NCBI RefSeq assembly: GCF_964019385.1
Contig: NC_088654.1
Span: 21,460,905 to 21,524,904 of the forward strand
DNA: 64,000 nucleotides
Origin: Sycon ciliatum
Taxonomy: Eukaryota > Porifera > Calcarea > Leucosolenida > Sycettidae
Direction: 5' to 3'
A model generated the notes under the pieces. That model saw only the letters and a program-made list of their open reading frames with translations. It ran no database searches and was not told the origin of the DNA. A program made the translations under genes and the position numbers. Of this stretch, positions 10,438 to 20,103 are shown in pieces (the first letter of the stretch is position 1; the number at the start of each line of letters is the position of its first letter).

Positions 10438-13400
10438 TCAGCGGGCAGAAGCCAAGGTTTTGTACTTCTGAAGTGGAACAATGTCATTACCAGATTCATC
10501 CAACAAATAATGTTCAGGCTCCCAAGTGGCATCAGAGTAGCCTTGCCACTTGACTAGGTACTGAAGCTGATTCTGCCGGCGGCGGTGACTGAGAATGTTC
10601 TCCACCACATAGCGGGCATGACCATCAAGGTCCGTGATAGGCGGAGGCGTAGGCTGTCTCCTATTAGGAATAGCGTTCTTCTCGTAGGCACGGAGTGCCG
10701 ACACATTAAATACCGGGTGACAGCGGCTGGTATGAGGCAACTTGAGCTTGTAGGCATTTGGGCCGACCACATGGGTTATAGGAAAGGGGCCAAACCACTT
10801 GGGGCGTAATTTATGGGATGGTCGGTCCCGAGCTTCAGGAGTCAGGAGGAAATCCCGGTAGACCATTACCAAATCTCCCACCTTCAGCTTTCCCTCGACC
10901 CTTGTCCGATCTGCATAGAAGGCCTGACGAGCTTGAGCTGCCACTAGCGCATCTTGTGAGATCTTGACCGCGTCTTGTCTTGCTTGCAACCAATCAGCTG
11001 AATCTCTGCCTCCCTGAATAGGGTTGAGGAAGTCGGGTGGCGCTCTGGGATTTAGACCGTAATTTAAGAAGAACGGTGTGTTTCCTGTAGATGATTGAGT
11101 AGCGCTGTTGATAGAAAACTCACAGAGAGGTAGGAGCATATCCCAGTTATCTTGTTTATGATTTACAAAAGCCATCAGCACATCCTCTACTATTCTGTTT
11201 ACTCGTTCAGTTAGGCCATCTGTCTGAGGGTGATTGGCAGTACTAAATGCTAGTTTCGTTCCTAAGCGATCAAACAATTCCTGAAAAAATGCTGCCGTAA
11301 ATCTTGGATCACGATCACATACAATACTAGAACTCAAACCATGAAGTCGAAATACATGTTGAATATACAGATCAGCACTTCCTTTAGCGTCAATAGTAGA
11401 GGAAGTAGGTGCTAAATGTACACACTTTGTCAAGCGGTCTACAAATACATATATAGCATCATGACCTGTATCGGTCCTAGGCAAACCCATGATAAAATCC
11501 ATCGAGATATCCGCCCACGGCTGACTGGGCACTGGTAAATTCTGCAAGAGACCAGTTTTTAGCTGGCCGCCTTTAACTCGTTGGCAGACGTCACATGACT
11601 TGACAAACGCCTTTACATCCAGTCCCATTCTGGGCCAATAGAAATATCTAGCGAGTCTGAAATAGGTGCGATCTCGACCGGGATGCCCCGCAGTCACACA
11701 GTCATGGTATTCTTGAAGCAGGGCGAGTCGGAGTTTGCTACTCTTTGGAATGCATAACCGGTTCTGTGGTGAAGATCTGAGATAAAGATAACCGGGTGTT
11801 TCATTTAGAAGGTAACGGTCGTGCAGATTGTCATGGCTTGAATTTTTCAGTCTCCTGATAATGGGAGCAAGATCCTTGTCGCACTTGTAACCGCTGACAA
11901 TTAACTGCGCTAAGTCTGGATTAATCTCTAGGGTATGCTCTATGGCATTCAACTGAATGTTAGGAGGATAGGATGACCCGCCTATTTCAGAATCACTGAA
12001 CAGATCTGGACGGCGTGAAAGCGGGTCGGCAATGTTTTTCTTTCCTGGTTTGTGAAAGACCGTAAAGTCATAGTCAGCTAAAAACTCTACCCATCTTGCC
12101 TCACGCTTGGTGAGAGTCGGTTTGGTTCGTAAATAGACAACACCCATATTATCAGTCATCAGGTCAAAGTGGCGGAATAGATAGATTCTCCAGCACTTTA
12201 ATGCAAATACCACAGCCAACGTTTCCCTCTCGGCCGCAGTATAGTTGCGTTCTGCAGCTGACAGTTTCCGACTACAATAGGCTACGGGATGCAAATCCAT
12301 AAATTCTCCCTGCTGCAGGAGCACACCCGCCACGGCAAAGTCACTTGCGTCAGTTTCTACCGTGAAGCTTTTCTCAACATCGGCCAGTTGCAACACTGGC
12401 GCCTCGAGTAATGCTGATTTTAGAGACTCGAATGCCTTCTGTCTAGCAGCGCTCCATTCAAAGCGTGAATTTTTTCCGGTGATTTCTTCTAATGGACGAG
12501 AGATGGTCGAGTGTCGATCTATGAACCTTCGGAAATAGTTTGCAAAGCCAAGAAACTTCCTCACATCAGTTACTGACGACGGAGTTGGCCATGTTTCCAC
12601 AGCACTTATCTTCTTGGGATCAGGGGAAATTGATGTGCCGTTGATTTTATGCCCCAAGAAGAGAACTTCTCTCACGCCGAATTCGCATTTAGACTGTTTG
12701 CAATACAGCTCACTATTTCTAAGTGTTTCTAGAACTGTTTGAAGATGATGCTGATGATCTTCCCAGGTCTTGCTGAAAACTAGAATGTCATCCAAGAATA
12801 CTACAACGAATTTTCGGAGATGCGGTTGCAGAATAGAGTTCATGAGTGACTGAAAGGTGGCCGGGGCATTAGTCAGCCCGAATCCCATGACTCTAAATTG
12901 GAAGTGGCCGAACGGCGTATTAATGGCCGTCTTAGAAACATCCGAGTCTTGAATTCTGATTTGATTGTACCCCGACCGCAAGTCCAACTTGGAGAAATAT
13001 GCACTGCCCTGGATCGTGTCGAATAAGTCATCAATATTAGGAAGACAAGCTTTGTTTTTGATCGTAATTCTATTCAATTCTCGCCAATCGCACACCATTC
13101 TCAGAGTACCATCCGACTTTTTCACAAAAAACACAGGTGCACCGTATGGCGACTTACTTGGCTCAATGAATCCCTTCTCAAGTAATTCTGACAGCTGTGA
13201 CTGGAGCTCGTCCATCTCTGGTTTCGGCAGGCGGTAGGCGGGTCGAGACGGTGGTCTGGCTCCATCTTCTATCTGGATTTCATGGTCGACTGGTCTCTTC
13301 GGTGGAAGCTCATTCGGCAGCTCGTCTGGAAATAAATCCTGGTACCTCTTGAGCAGGTTCTGGATGTCTTGTTGCTCTGATTCCTGGAGTTGTGGCCCGG

Positions 13401-14136
13401 AACGATTCTCCTCGTTTGCAGCAGTGACCCATGCAAGAAACCCCTCGGCTCCACTCCTCAGGGCATGACGAGCTTGTCGGCCACTGATAAACATGCTTTC
13501 CACAGATGGCCGGTCGGCTGTCGGCGGGTTACCTGAAGGCAATTTGGCAACAAAGGGCTCACCGTCCAACTGAACTTCGTTCGTACGGAAGTTGATGCTG
13601 GGGTTGTTCCTTGTAAGCCACGGCTTGCCAAGAATAGCGTCGTAGCGAGTCAGGGGATACACAGTAAAGTGCTGTTCCTCACTGAAGCCCCCGACTGTCA
13701 CCCTTAGCGTGCGTGTGGAAATCTGCGGGACCTCGCTGGTCGAGCCGTCCGCCAATGTTACGCTCAGCACTGCTGAGCTTGCATCCGTGTCAAGATGATG
13801 CTTTCGAACAAAACTGTCTGCAATGAAGTCATGCGTCGAACCGGAATCTATCAGCATCACTGCACGGCGACCGCCGATTCTTCCCTGTACGCGCAGTAGG
13901 TCGTGTTCAGGTTCATTGCCGACGCTGACGTTGCTGACATGACACCTTTCTGCAACGGGACAATTTCCTACAGCTATGGGTGTCTCCGGCTCCGTAGGTT
14001 CCTGGAGAGCAACGTCTTCAACCTCCAGAGCTCCAAACCGGTTAGCGACTGGTACCGGCGTGGGTGCTTGGGTCGTCGCCAGTAAGCGCACCCCCTTTCT
14101 TACTGGCGACCAGCGTTTGGGTAGCGCTGTCCACCC
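10438..14136 (-). CDS. pol: Gypsy pol polyprotein with chromodomain
   Basis: This frame is open from 14,136, in the -1 frame relative to gag, with its first GTG at 14,091 and no ATG needed if made by frameshift. Positions counted from 14,091: retropepsin DSGS near residue 82; reverse transcriptase with LDLRSGYNQI and the active site FLDD at 432-435; RNase H with FTVETDASDF; integrase with an HHCC zinc finger (GHPGRDR..CDVC) and a DDE core (MDFIMGLP, CDRDPRFT, ERVNRIVEDV); a GPF motif (KWFGPF); and a C-terminal chromodomain (YLVKWQGYSDATWEPEHYL). Chromodomains steer insertion to marked chromatin in this clade. About 1,217 residues, complete. Confidence 0.93.
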   Translation of the reverse strand, partial: GWTALPKRWSPVRKGVRLLATTQAPTPVPVANRFGALEVEDVALQEPTEPETPIAVGNCPVAERCHVSNVSVGNEPEHDLLRVQGRIGGRRAVMLIDSGSTHDFIADSFVRKHHLDTDASSAVLSVTLADGSTSEVPQISTRTLRVTVGGFSEEQHFTVYPLTRYDAILGKPWLTRNNPSINFRTNEVQLDGEPFVAKLPSGNPPTADRPSVESMFISGRQARHALRSGAEGFLAWVTAANEENRSGPQLQESEQQDIQNLLKRYQDLFPDELPNELPPKRPVDHEIQIEDGARPPSRPAYRLPKPEMDELQSQLSELLEKGFIEPSKSPYGAPVFFVKKSDGTLRMVCDWRELNRITIKNKACLPNIDDLFDTIQGSAYFSKLDLRSGYNQIRIQDSDVSKTAINTPFGHFQFRVMGFGLTNAPATFQSLMNSILQPHLRKFVVVFLDDILVFSKTWEDHQHHLQTVLETLRNSELYCKQSKCEFGVREVLFLGHKINGTSISPDPKKISAVETWPTPSSVTDVRKFLGFANYFRRFIDRHSTISRPLEEITGKNSRFEWSAARQKAFESLKSALLEAPVLQLADVEKSFTVETDASDFAVAGVLLQQGEFMDLHPVAYCSRKLSAAERNYTAAERETLAVVFALKCWRIYLFRHFDLMTDNMGVVYLRTKPTLTKREARWVEFLADYDFTVFHKPGKKNIADPLSRRPDLFSDSEIGGSSYPPNIQLNAIEHTLEINPDLAQLIVSGYKCDKDLAPIIRRLKNSSHDNLHDRYLLNETPGYLYLRSSPQNRLCIPKSSKLRLALLQEYHDCVTAGHPGRDRTYFRLARYFYWPRMGLDVKAFVKSCDVCQRVKGGQLKTGLLQNLPVPSQPWADISMDFIMGLPRTDTGHDAIYVFVDRLTKCVHLAPTSSTIDAKGSADLYIQHVFRLHGLSSSIVCDRDPRFTAAFFQELFDRLGTKLAFSTANHPQTDGLTERVNRIVEDVLMAFVNHKQDNWDMLLPLCEFSINSATQSSTGNTPFFLNYGLNPRAPPDFLNPIQGGRDSADWLQARQDAVKISQDALVAAQARQAFYADRTRVEGKLKVGDLVMVYRDFLLTPEARDRPSHKLRPKWFGPFPITHVVGPNAYKLKLPHTSRCHPVFNVSALRAYEKNAIPNRRQPTPPPITDLDGHARYVVENILSHRRRQNQLQYLVKWQGYSDATWEPEHYLLDESGNDIVPLQKYKTLASAR
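14075..14121 (-). promoter_or_regulatory. Programmed -1 ribosomal frameshift signal at gag-pol junction
   Basis: On the minus strand the heptamer C CCA AAC (14,121-14,115) is in gag register and fits the X XXY YYZ rule. Four nt later, GTCGCCAGTAAG (14,110-14,099) pairs perfectly with CTTACTGGCGAC (14,086-14,075) across a 12-nt purine-rich loop. The gag stop codon lies inside the 5' arm. The pol frame is -1 to gag and overlaps it from 14,136 to 14,102, so slippage here gives Gag-Pol. The 4-nt spacer is a little short compared with the usual 5-9 nt. Confidence 0.85.
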
Positions 14137-14945
14137 TCAGTACAGTCTTTAGCGAGGTGGCCTGGCTTCCTGCAAGCAAAGCAGTGTCCCATTGCTCGCA
14201 GTTGGACACGCTCTTGGTCCGTCAGCTTGCGGAGGCCCTGAGTCTGACCACGGAAGCTGGGCACGGAACGCGACTCTCTACTGGCTGGTGGCCCCGACGC
14301 CGGTGGCCCTGGCGACTGCTCCACGGTGTTTGCTGCCATGACAGCTTGCTCCAGGGTACGTGGATGCTCACGCATGACCTGTCGCTGGATGTGCGGCACT
14401 AGACCCCTGACGAACAGCAGCGCTCTGGTGTGGTGGTCGATTTCCGGCACTTGCAGGCTGAGGCGAGTGAAAGCAGCAATGTATGCGTCCAGCGACCCGC
14501 GCTGCGCTGCGGAAATTAGTCCCATACGCGATGTTTCCTCGTTGTGCCGTGGTCCGTACACATCGCCAAGTGCCGCTTTCAGAGCAGGCCAGTCGGAAAA
14601 CACTTGGTTAGCTTCCAATGCCGCTATCAACCAAAGACGAGCGTTTCCAGTCAAAAATCCTGCCGCGTAGTCGACCCTCTGTGCCGCATTTGGGAGCGCC
14701 AACGACCGTAGGGCCATGTCCATTGCAAACGTCCATTCTTTGAATGTAGCGGAATCTCCTCCAAACACAGGCGGCTCTTTCGTAAGGCGGGGTGTTGGCT
14801 CCCACGGTTCCGAGTTCGGATGTATCGTTCGGTTTCCTTGGATAACGCGCTGAGCGGTCTTGATATCGTTTATCAGCCGAACGACGAGTACGAGGAGCGT
14901 AAGCAGAGCGACCAGAACACCTGCCAAAAGCAGAGTAGGAACCAT
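14100..14945 (-). CDS. gag: Gypsy gag polyprotein
   Basis: 281 codons. The N terminus is strongly hydrophobic (MVPTLLLAGVLVALLTLLVL), then a retrotransposon gag region with FKEWTFAMDMAL and ARLWL..LEA motifs (about residues 70-200), and a C-terminal zinc knuckle CFACRKPGHLAKDC (CX2CX4HX4C). It forms the particle core and binds RNA. The start codon sits inside the primer-binding site, so no leader remains between priming site and gag. An alternative start at a later methionine would remove the membrane-like segment. The stop at 14,100-14,102 overlaps the pol frame. Confidence 0.88.
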   Translation of the reverse strand: MVPTLLLAGVLVALLTLLVLVVRLINDIKTAQRVIQGNRTIHPNSEPWEPTPRLTKEPPVFGGDSATFKEWTFAMDMALRSLALPNAAQRVDYAAGFLTGNARLWLIAALEANQVFSDWPALKAALGDVYGPRHNEETSRMGLISAAQRGSLDAYIAAFTRLSLQVPEIDHHTRALLFVRGLVPHIQRQVMREHPRTLEQAVMAANTVEQSPGPPASGPPASRESRSVPSFRGQTQGLRKLTDQERVQLRAMGHCFACRKPGHLAKDCTEGGQRYPNAGRQ

Positions 14946-14957
14946 CCTCTGCTACCA
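14940..14957 (-). other. Primer-binding site, initiator tRNA-Met
   Basis: Plus-strand bases 14,940-14,957 read AACCATCCTCTGCTACCA, which equals the 3' end of eukaryotic initiator tRNA-Met including CCA, from memory of the human tRNA. On the element's strand this is a perfect 18-nt primer-binding site, one base inside the 5' LTR, as expected for minus-strand DNA priming. Confidence 0.88.
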
Positions 14958-14958
14958 G

Positions 14959-15141
14959 TGTAACAGGTTTAATCAAACTTGAAAAGTAAGAGGCCTGGTT
15001 GAGCGTGCCTCGACCAGTTATATGCAAAATGTGATAGTATACATGTGGCAATGGCGCCAATGAAGGTGCTAATAGACAGGCGTAAGACGCACGAGGTGCG
15101 AGGGAGTGTAAAGTTATAGAGAACAGGGGAAAACTGTTACA
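14959..15141 (-). repeat. 5' LTR of Gypsy element
   Basis: A 183-bp direct repeat, the upstream LTR in the element's own orientation. It starts TGTAACAG and ends CTGTTACA, so the termini are an 8-bp inverted repeat (TGTAACAG/CTGTTACA). It is identical by eye to 10,043-10,225. It should hold the promoter for the genomic RNA; I see no unambiguous TATA box. Confidence 0.95.
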
Positions 15142-15340
15142 CTTTGACTCAGCAAACCTGCAAGAGAGCATCGCTCCCTCTCAAAACACAGTGTTTTGTG
15201 GAATTCACCCCTCATCAGTTGAGCTTGAGTAGGCTGAGGATGATTGTGTCAGAAGAGCACAACTCATATGGTGCTCTCCAGGCCGAACCATAACCAGGGA
15301 TACAAACTGACAGTCCTCCCCTGAGAGGACTTCCTAAAAA
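15142..15340 (-). repeat. Hammerhead repeat, 5' half with dead ribozyme
   Basis: It continues the repeat interrupted at 10,042. The hammerhead remnant is at 15,180-15,224: stem I and CTGATGA are kept, stem II is GGGG/CCAC, but the GAAA core is now AAAA and the GTA cleavage triplet reads GTT. These core changes should abolish cleavage. Confidence 0.72.
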
Positions 15341-15608
15341 ATTATCGCCAAAGTCGCTACCACTCAGATCTCGTAATGTGGCGTGAATGCAAAAGTATTT
15401 CATTTCATTAACACGGTGCATGAATGATGAGTTCATTGCTGCATGCATGCTCGCATTCGTCTGAAATCTATAAAAAGCACATATTTCAAAAGAAGTCCAT
15501 AATCTTGAGGCTAAACACGAACATGGCTAAAGATTCTTTCCAAAGTAATGATATTATCATTCTGCACGCACACTTCTAGAAACACAAAATGTGATCTGAG
15601 CAACCTAC

Positions 15609-15722
15609 CTGCAGGTTTAGATTTGATAGGAATAGACCCATCAGGATTAAAGGAGGGTTCCAAATCCACACAGTCATATATATCTATAGTTGCATCGGCA
15701 ACAGTTTGTGTGGGGGCTTGAC
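15609..15722 (-). CDS. Cytoplasmic tail exon with IYDCV motif
   Basis: A 114-bp phase 1-1 exon with acceptor TATTTCTCAG and donor CTGCAG/GTAGGT. It encodes QAPTQTVADATIDIYDCVDL and then EPSFNPDGSIPIKSKPA. The DxYDxV core is a candidate phosphotyrosine motif. It is an evident paralogue of exon 9,328-9,441: identical length and phase, the same EPS..P.GS..KSKPA tail, and the same bases around the donor site. Confidence 0.77.
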
Positions 15723-16052
15723 CTGAGAAATACAATGAAGTAAAGGTATACATACAAGTATACTTTAACCCTTTCACTACCCACTATTTTCGCAATTGAG
15801 TCAAGTCACAGTCTACAAAAATACGACTTTTGTTATATCTCTGCTCTCCTTTGGCCATCTCTTACAAACAACCACTCTCTGGAAAGTTAATGATGCCAGC
15901 TAGGCACTTGTAGAAACTACAACACATATGATTGGCAGTTTCTGTCATTTCTGATTAAATATTTCCCCCCAAAACTTTGTGGTCTACACTGACTGGTCAT
16001 GTGTAGTACGTGAAGACGCAGATATTAATTTATTAACTCGGTTCATGAAGGA

Positions 16053-16380
16053 TTTTATGGCTACATCAATGCGCGCCGAAATTCGTCTTCAATCAAAGGA
16101 AGTTGAAGTGGAGATAATCCCTACCCTATCCTTAACCGGAGCACTCCAAGTTGGCAGGTTGCTGTTTTGTGTGCTTTCTACAAGCCGTGACTACAATGCC
16201 ACTGCCAACATGTTTCAATGCGTTCCGTCGTAGCAAGTATAATAATTATTATGCTGAATGTGCAACATTGCCTGAAACCAATTCGCCAAACAGTCTTATA
16301 TTCTTCTTTTAGTCGATACCATGTAATGAGGCAAATTTGCCTGTTTGTTCTTCGACTTTAAATAAACAAACAACAACAAT
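16053..16380 (+). repeat. Dispersed repeat with polyadenylation-like 3' end, copy 2
   Basis: Second copy of the family at 299-627, about 90 percent alike by eye. The frame before it (from 15,979, ..LLTRFMKDFMATSMRAEIRL) stays open to 16,233 but is interrupted in copy 1, so coding is unproven. Confidence 0.75.
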
Positions 16381-16639
16381 GTCCAATACACCACATCACC
16401 ACATTGCGCTCTTGGTCGATCCAAACTCTGCACTCACATCACCATCACCACAGCGAGGACAATTCCGGTATATAGATTGATATTGACAATGACCCTCCAG
16501 ACAGCTGTTTCGCTCCTCCTGAGCTCATCAGTGGAGGCATATGATGTTGAATGAAAGAATAATAAGAATAGACTGATCTTTATAGGGCTAAATTGGTGCA
16601 ATTGCGCTCATTCTGCATAGAAACGTGGCATACCCAAAG

Positions 16640-17216
16640 TGACAAATGTGACAAAAGTGATAGCAAGGTCAGGTGATAACGACACGCGCTCATGGCTGGG
16701 ACAGGAACATGTAGCACGTGTGAAAAGGGGGGGGGGTGCTAAAAACAGCAGTCAGTCTAACACCAGAAAAGTTAGTTATTGCATGTGCCACAAAAACAAA
16801 GATACTGCGGCTGACTGTACTTGTCCCATAGTGACGTGACGGGGAATAAATGACGAAGCAAACTGGCCTACATGGCAGACCCAGAGGCCCCTGAGGCAAT
16901 CACTGTCCTGCCAGCCCGTCGCACAAAGCCATACCACGCCGCCATACCAGTTGAACACGAACACTGATGTTGCCTGCGCCTTCAGTCAGTATCTTCCGTC
17001 GCAAAACAGCCACTTGACACATGGGGCATTCACTCCAGTCAGGGCCATGCTGCGTCCGACGCTGCTAAATTTTGATCTAGCACTTGATGTTGAGGAACAA
17101 CCCCGCTTGTCTCGTAATTTCACTGTCGCTTTACAGCGCATTTCAAGTTGAGAAGTTGAAAAGAAGCCATGAGCGTGTGTCGTTATCACCTGACCTTGGT
17201 ATCACTTTTGTCACTT
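16640..17216. mobile_element. Foldback element, 577 bp
   Basis: Inverted arms of about 50 bp: GTGACAAAAGTGATAGCAAG..CGCTCATGGCT at the left and its complement at 17,160-17,216. A (G)n run lies at 16,726-16,736. No protein recognised. Confidence 0.72.
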
Positions 17217-17297
17217 AGGTCCGACCATTGATTCTACTTGAAAGTGAAATGCACACAGTTCTATCATATAGGCATAATAATATTCTAATAGACATAC

Positions 17298-17411
17298 CAG
17301 ATAAAGCCGCCGGACTGTTTGCAGCTTCCAATCCATGCAGTGCATCATTTTGAACTGTCTCATAATACGTTCGGTCGGCCTTTAGTTCTTCATTCAAATT
17401 AGTCAAATATC
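17298..17411 (-). CDS. Cytoplasmic tail exon with TYYETV motif
   Basis: A 114-bp phase 1-1 exon with acceptor TTGCTGGCAG and donor GTATGT. It encodes 37 complete residues starting YLTNLNEELKADRTYYETVQ and ending in an alanine-rich linker. YYETV is a YxxV-type candidate phosphotyrosine site in an acidic, soluble context. It has the same length and phase as the two following exons, which suggests a shared modular origin, although the sequence is clearly different. Confidence 0.75.
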
Positions 17412-17818
17412 CTGCCAGCAAAGATCACAGTCATGCACACATCCAAGAGTCCTGATTGAATTCAAAAGTCAAAATACAAATTCATTTCAGGCTGCGTCCA
17501 CTCACACTTCAATATTCAAGTGTGAGCGCCCAGCAAAGCTCACATGGCTGTGCTAGCGATAATGAGTTTTGTTAAGCTGAAACCTTAGCTGTGTGTACTG
17601 AGGTACATATTGGCCCGCATGAGCAGTGCTGAAACCGAGACCCCTTGTCGGTTTACCTGCTGTTGCCCCTCCTCCTGGCTGCCATCACTATGTGCATCTC
17701 TGTGCGTTTTTGCGGGCGTGTGCACCGTCATGGTTTGTGGTTTATAATGTAAAAAGAATTAAATTAAAATGGGAATAAATAAGATAAATTGTGCACTCAT
17801 AACAACAGCAAAATGAAG

Positions 17819-18400
17819 AAAGTCAAGTTCCATAACGTTTTCTTGTGACTGTCATCAGTAGAACGCAGTCACATAAAAATGTAATAACTAAAACACACAC
17901 TTATATACATGTAGCTAATATGGTTTCAGGTAGAATTACAGCAGCTAACAAGTACAAAAAGCGAAGTTTGCACCTTTGCAATGTGTGAATATAGTGTATG
18001 TGAGAAAGGTAGTGGCAGATGAATGTGATACTGTGTGAATGAATGTAATGGTTTCTTCAAGCAATTGCAGGTGTTGGAAGCTGTGTATATTCGTACTCGT
18101 GACCCTGTGCTATGTAAACAGAAAGAAAACGTTGTATCACTCACACTCTTCAAGTAATACACACGCACCATTACATTCATTCACACAGTATCACATTCAT
18201 CTGCCACTACCTTTCTCACATACACTATATTCACACATCGCAAAGGTGCAAACTTCGCTTTTTGTACTTGTTAGCTGCTGTAATTCTACCTGAAACCATA
18301 TTAGCTACATGTATATAAGTGTGTGTTTTAGTTATTACATTTTTATGTGACTGCGTTCCACTGATGACAGTCACAAGAAAACGTTATGGAACTTGACTTT
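17819..18400. mobile_element. 582-bp foldback with 233-bp arms
   Basis: Arms 17,819-18,051 and 18,168-18,400 are inverted complements with very few mismatches around a 116-bp centre. They begin AAAGTCAAGTTCCATAACG. It is nested in the larger foldback. Confidence 0.82.
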
Positions 18401-18466
18401 AATACTCATAAAAAGGACACACTTCAGGCTCATTACAAACATCTTGAAAGTTTTTGTCTTCACAAG

Positions 18467-19333
18467 TGTCATGGCCGCGCGTGGCGGGTTTGTGACTTGG
18501 CTTAGACCAGTCTAGTGGCTACCCAGGTAGACGACCAATATAGTCGCCATCCAAGTTGCTAGCTCACACCTGTTTTCCGGCTCACACAAGGTAGTCGAAG
18601 GTTGAAGGGGAGCGATCAAAGATACTTTTATTCGTTGGAAGAAGGCGGCTTTTATGTGATTTTGGTTATAGTATAATTGTGATATAATAATTAGTAGGAA
18701 ATATTTAGTATAGCTTCGGGGAGTTCGCGCACCCACATTACATGATAGTGTTACAAATATGAGTGATCTCCGAGGTTATTCGTACGTCGATCGTGCGACG
18801 GAGCCTGGAGTACGCTGTCGGATGTTGCTGCAGCTAGAGCGCGCCGCCTTTGTACGGTGTCTTGATTGGGTCACCCTTCATCTTCTGCCCCGTAGGCTCT
18901 TCCTTCTCATTACCCCGTAGGGCGCTTCACGGTCAAGCTGCGACCTCTCCCAAAAAAGGGATAACGGAGTCCGCAGTGCGCGAAGCACTTGCAGGACCCT
19001 TTACGTCGTATGACGCGAGAAGAGGGGCCTTGCTTGCTCGACTAACAAAGGTATCAGCTCCCTTGCAGGACTAAGCAGGGTCCCCTCAAGCTCAACAGTG
19101 TAGTGAGTACAATGCTGACGGCTTGTACTGAATGTGTAGCCGCCGTACGACAACACTTGTGACTCGAGGCCACGAGTTGTAAGCCATGATTGCTCAACTA
19201 ACGAAAGTGCCAAATCCTTCGCAGGACTAATCATGGTTCTTACAGAACTCTAGAATATTTCGGAGCCCAGCTTTTGGCTGCTGAATCTCATTGCGTGGTC
19301 GCTTTCACGACGAGTCAAGTCCGGGTCATGACA
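18467..19333. repeat. Probable solo LTR, 867 bp
   Basis: It starts TGTCATG and ends CATGACA, and is flanked by CAAG on both sides (18,463-18,466 and 19,334-19,337). Removing it rejoins the arm of the surrounding foldback exactly. No coding capacity. The TG..CA ends and short target duplication fit a solo LTR. Confidence 0.68.
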
Positions 19334-19606
19334 CAAGTATACTTTCAAGCCTTCTCGTCAGGTAAAATACAGGCAAGGGAAAGGAACAGGAACAGTGGAT
19401 TAAATATAGTAAGAAGGTGGTAAAACGAGAAGGCTTGAAAGTATACTTGTGAAGACAAAAACTTTCAAGATGTTTGTAATGAGCCTGAAGTGTGTCCTTT
19501 TTATGAGTATTATCGCATTTTTGTCTCAGAGGAAACTGTGAACTTGACTTTCATCATTTTTGCTGTTGTTATGAGTGCACAATTATCTTATTTATTGCCA
19601 TTTTAC

Positions 19607-20103
19607 GACTATTGTCTCCTCGTCGATTGTTTAGAATTAAATTAGTGCACAAGAAAAGGAATTGTGCGAAGGGCCTCACAATTTTTCTAGTGGTGACTGT
19701 GTGGCATATGCTAACTTGCATGTGCACAGCAACACTTGTTAACCACACCGGTAATCATGTTAGAAGCCTATGTATGCTGCTACGAGTAACGTTCACTTGC
19801 TTGACCAAGGTCACAAAGATCCCCCTCCCCCCCCCCCCCCCCCCCCGAGCGAAGTGATCCAGGGTAGAGCAGGCTCACAAAGGATTGTGTTTGAGATGGC
19901 AAAGCAAATCTATCGAAGCAGACAATTGCAATGAAACTAATGGCAGGGATATATTTTAACCAGCAACACAGATGTACCACCCGCCACCAGAGAGTGATCG
20001 TGCCATGGCAGTACATTTGTCAATGGGTTTGTTGTGATCGAGCTGCATACAAGTACCAAACAGAGTGGAACTTACAACTAACAAACAAAACATTGCACAT
20101 TAC
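19607..20103. other. Intronic DNA with poly-C run
   Basis: A run of 20 or more Cs lies at 19,823-19,846. No other feature is recognised. Confidence 0.5.

Larger units (their letters stand above)
10043..15141 (-). mobile_element. Intact Ty3/Gypsy chromovirus-type LTR retrotransposon
   Basis: A 5,099-bp element with two 183-bp LTRs that are identical by eye (TGTAAC..GTTACA), flanked by the 5-bp target duplication CTTTG (10,038-10,042 and 15,142-15,146). On the minus strand the order is LTR, primer-binding site, gag with zinc knuckle, a -1 frameshift signal, pol (protease, reverse transcriptase, RNase H, integrase, chromodomain), polypurine tract, LTR. There are no internal stops. LTR identity and open frames imply a recent insertion. 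It landed inside an older copy of the hammerhead repeat, whose halves lie on both sides. Confidence 0.95.
17750..19606. mobile_element. Large foldback element with nested palindrome and solo LTR
   Basis: Outer inverted arms: 17,765-17,830 plus 18,401-18,466 on the left and 19,422-19,606 on the right (for example TGTGCACTCATAACAACAGC and AGGACACACTTCAGGCTCAT). The innermost arms are CAAGTATACTTTCAAGCC/GGCTTGAAAGTATACTTG. The left arm is interrupted by a 582-bp palindrome and by an 867-bp solo LTR. Confidence 0.75.

Noticed and set aside
10585..14670. Plus-strand open frames across the Gypsy element
   Set aside because: They are shadows of the gag and pol frames on the minus strand and have no domain signatures.
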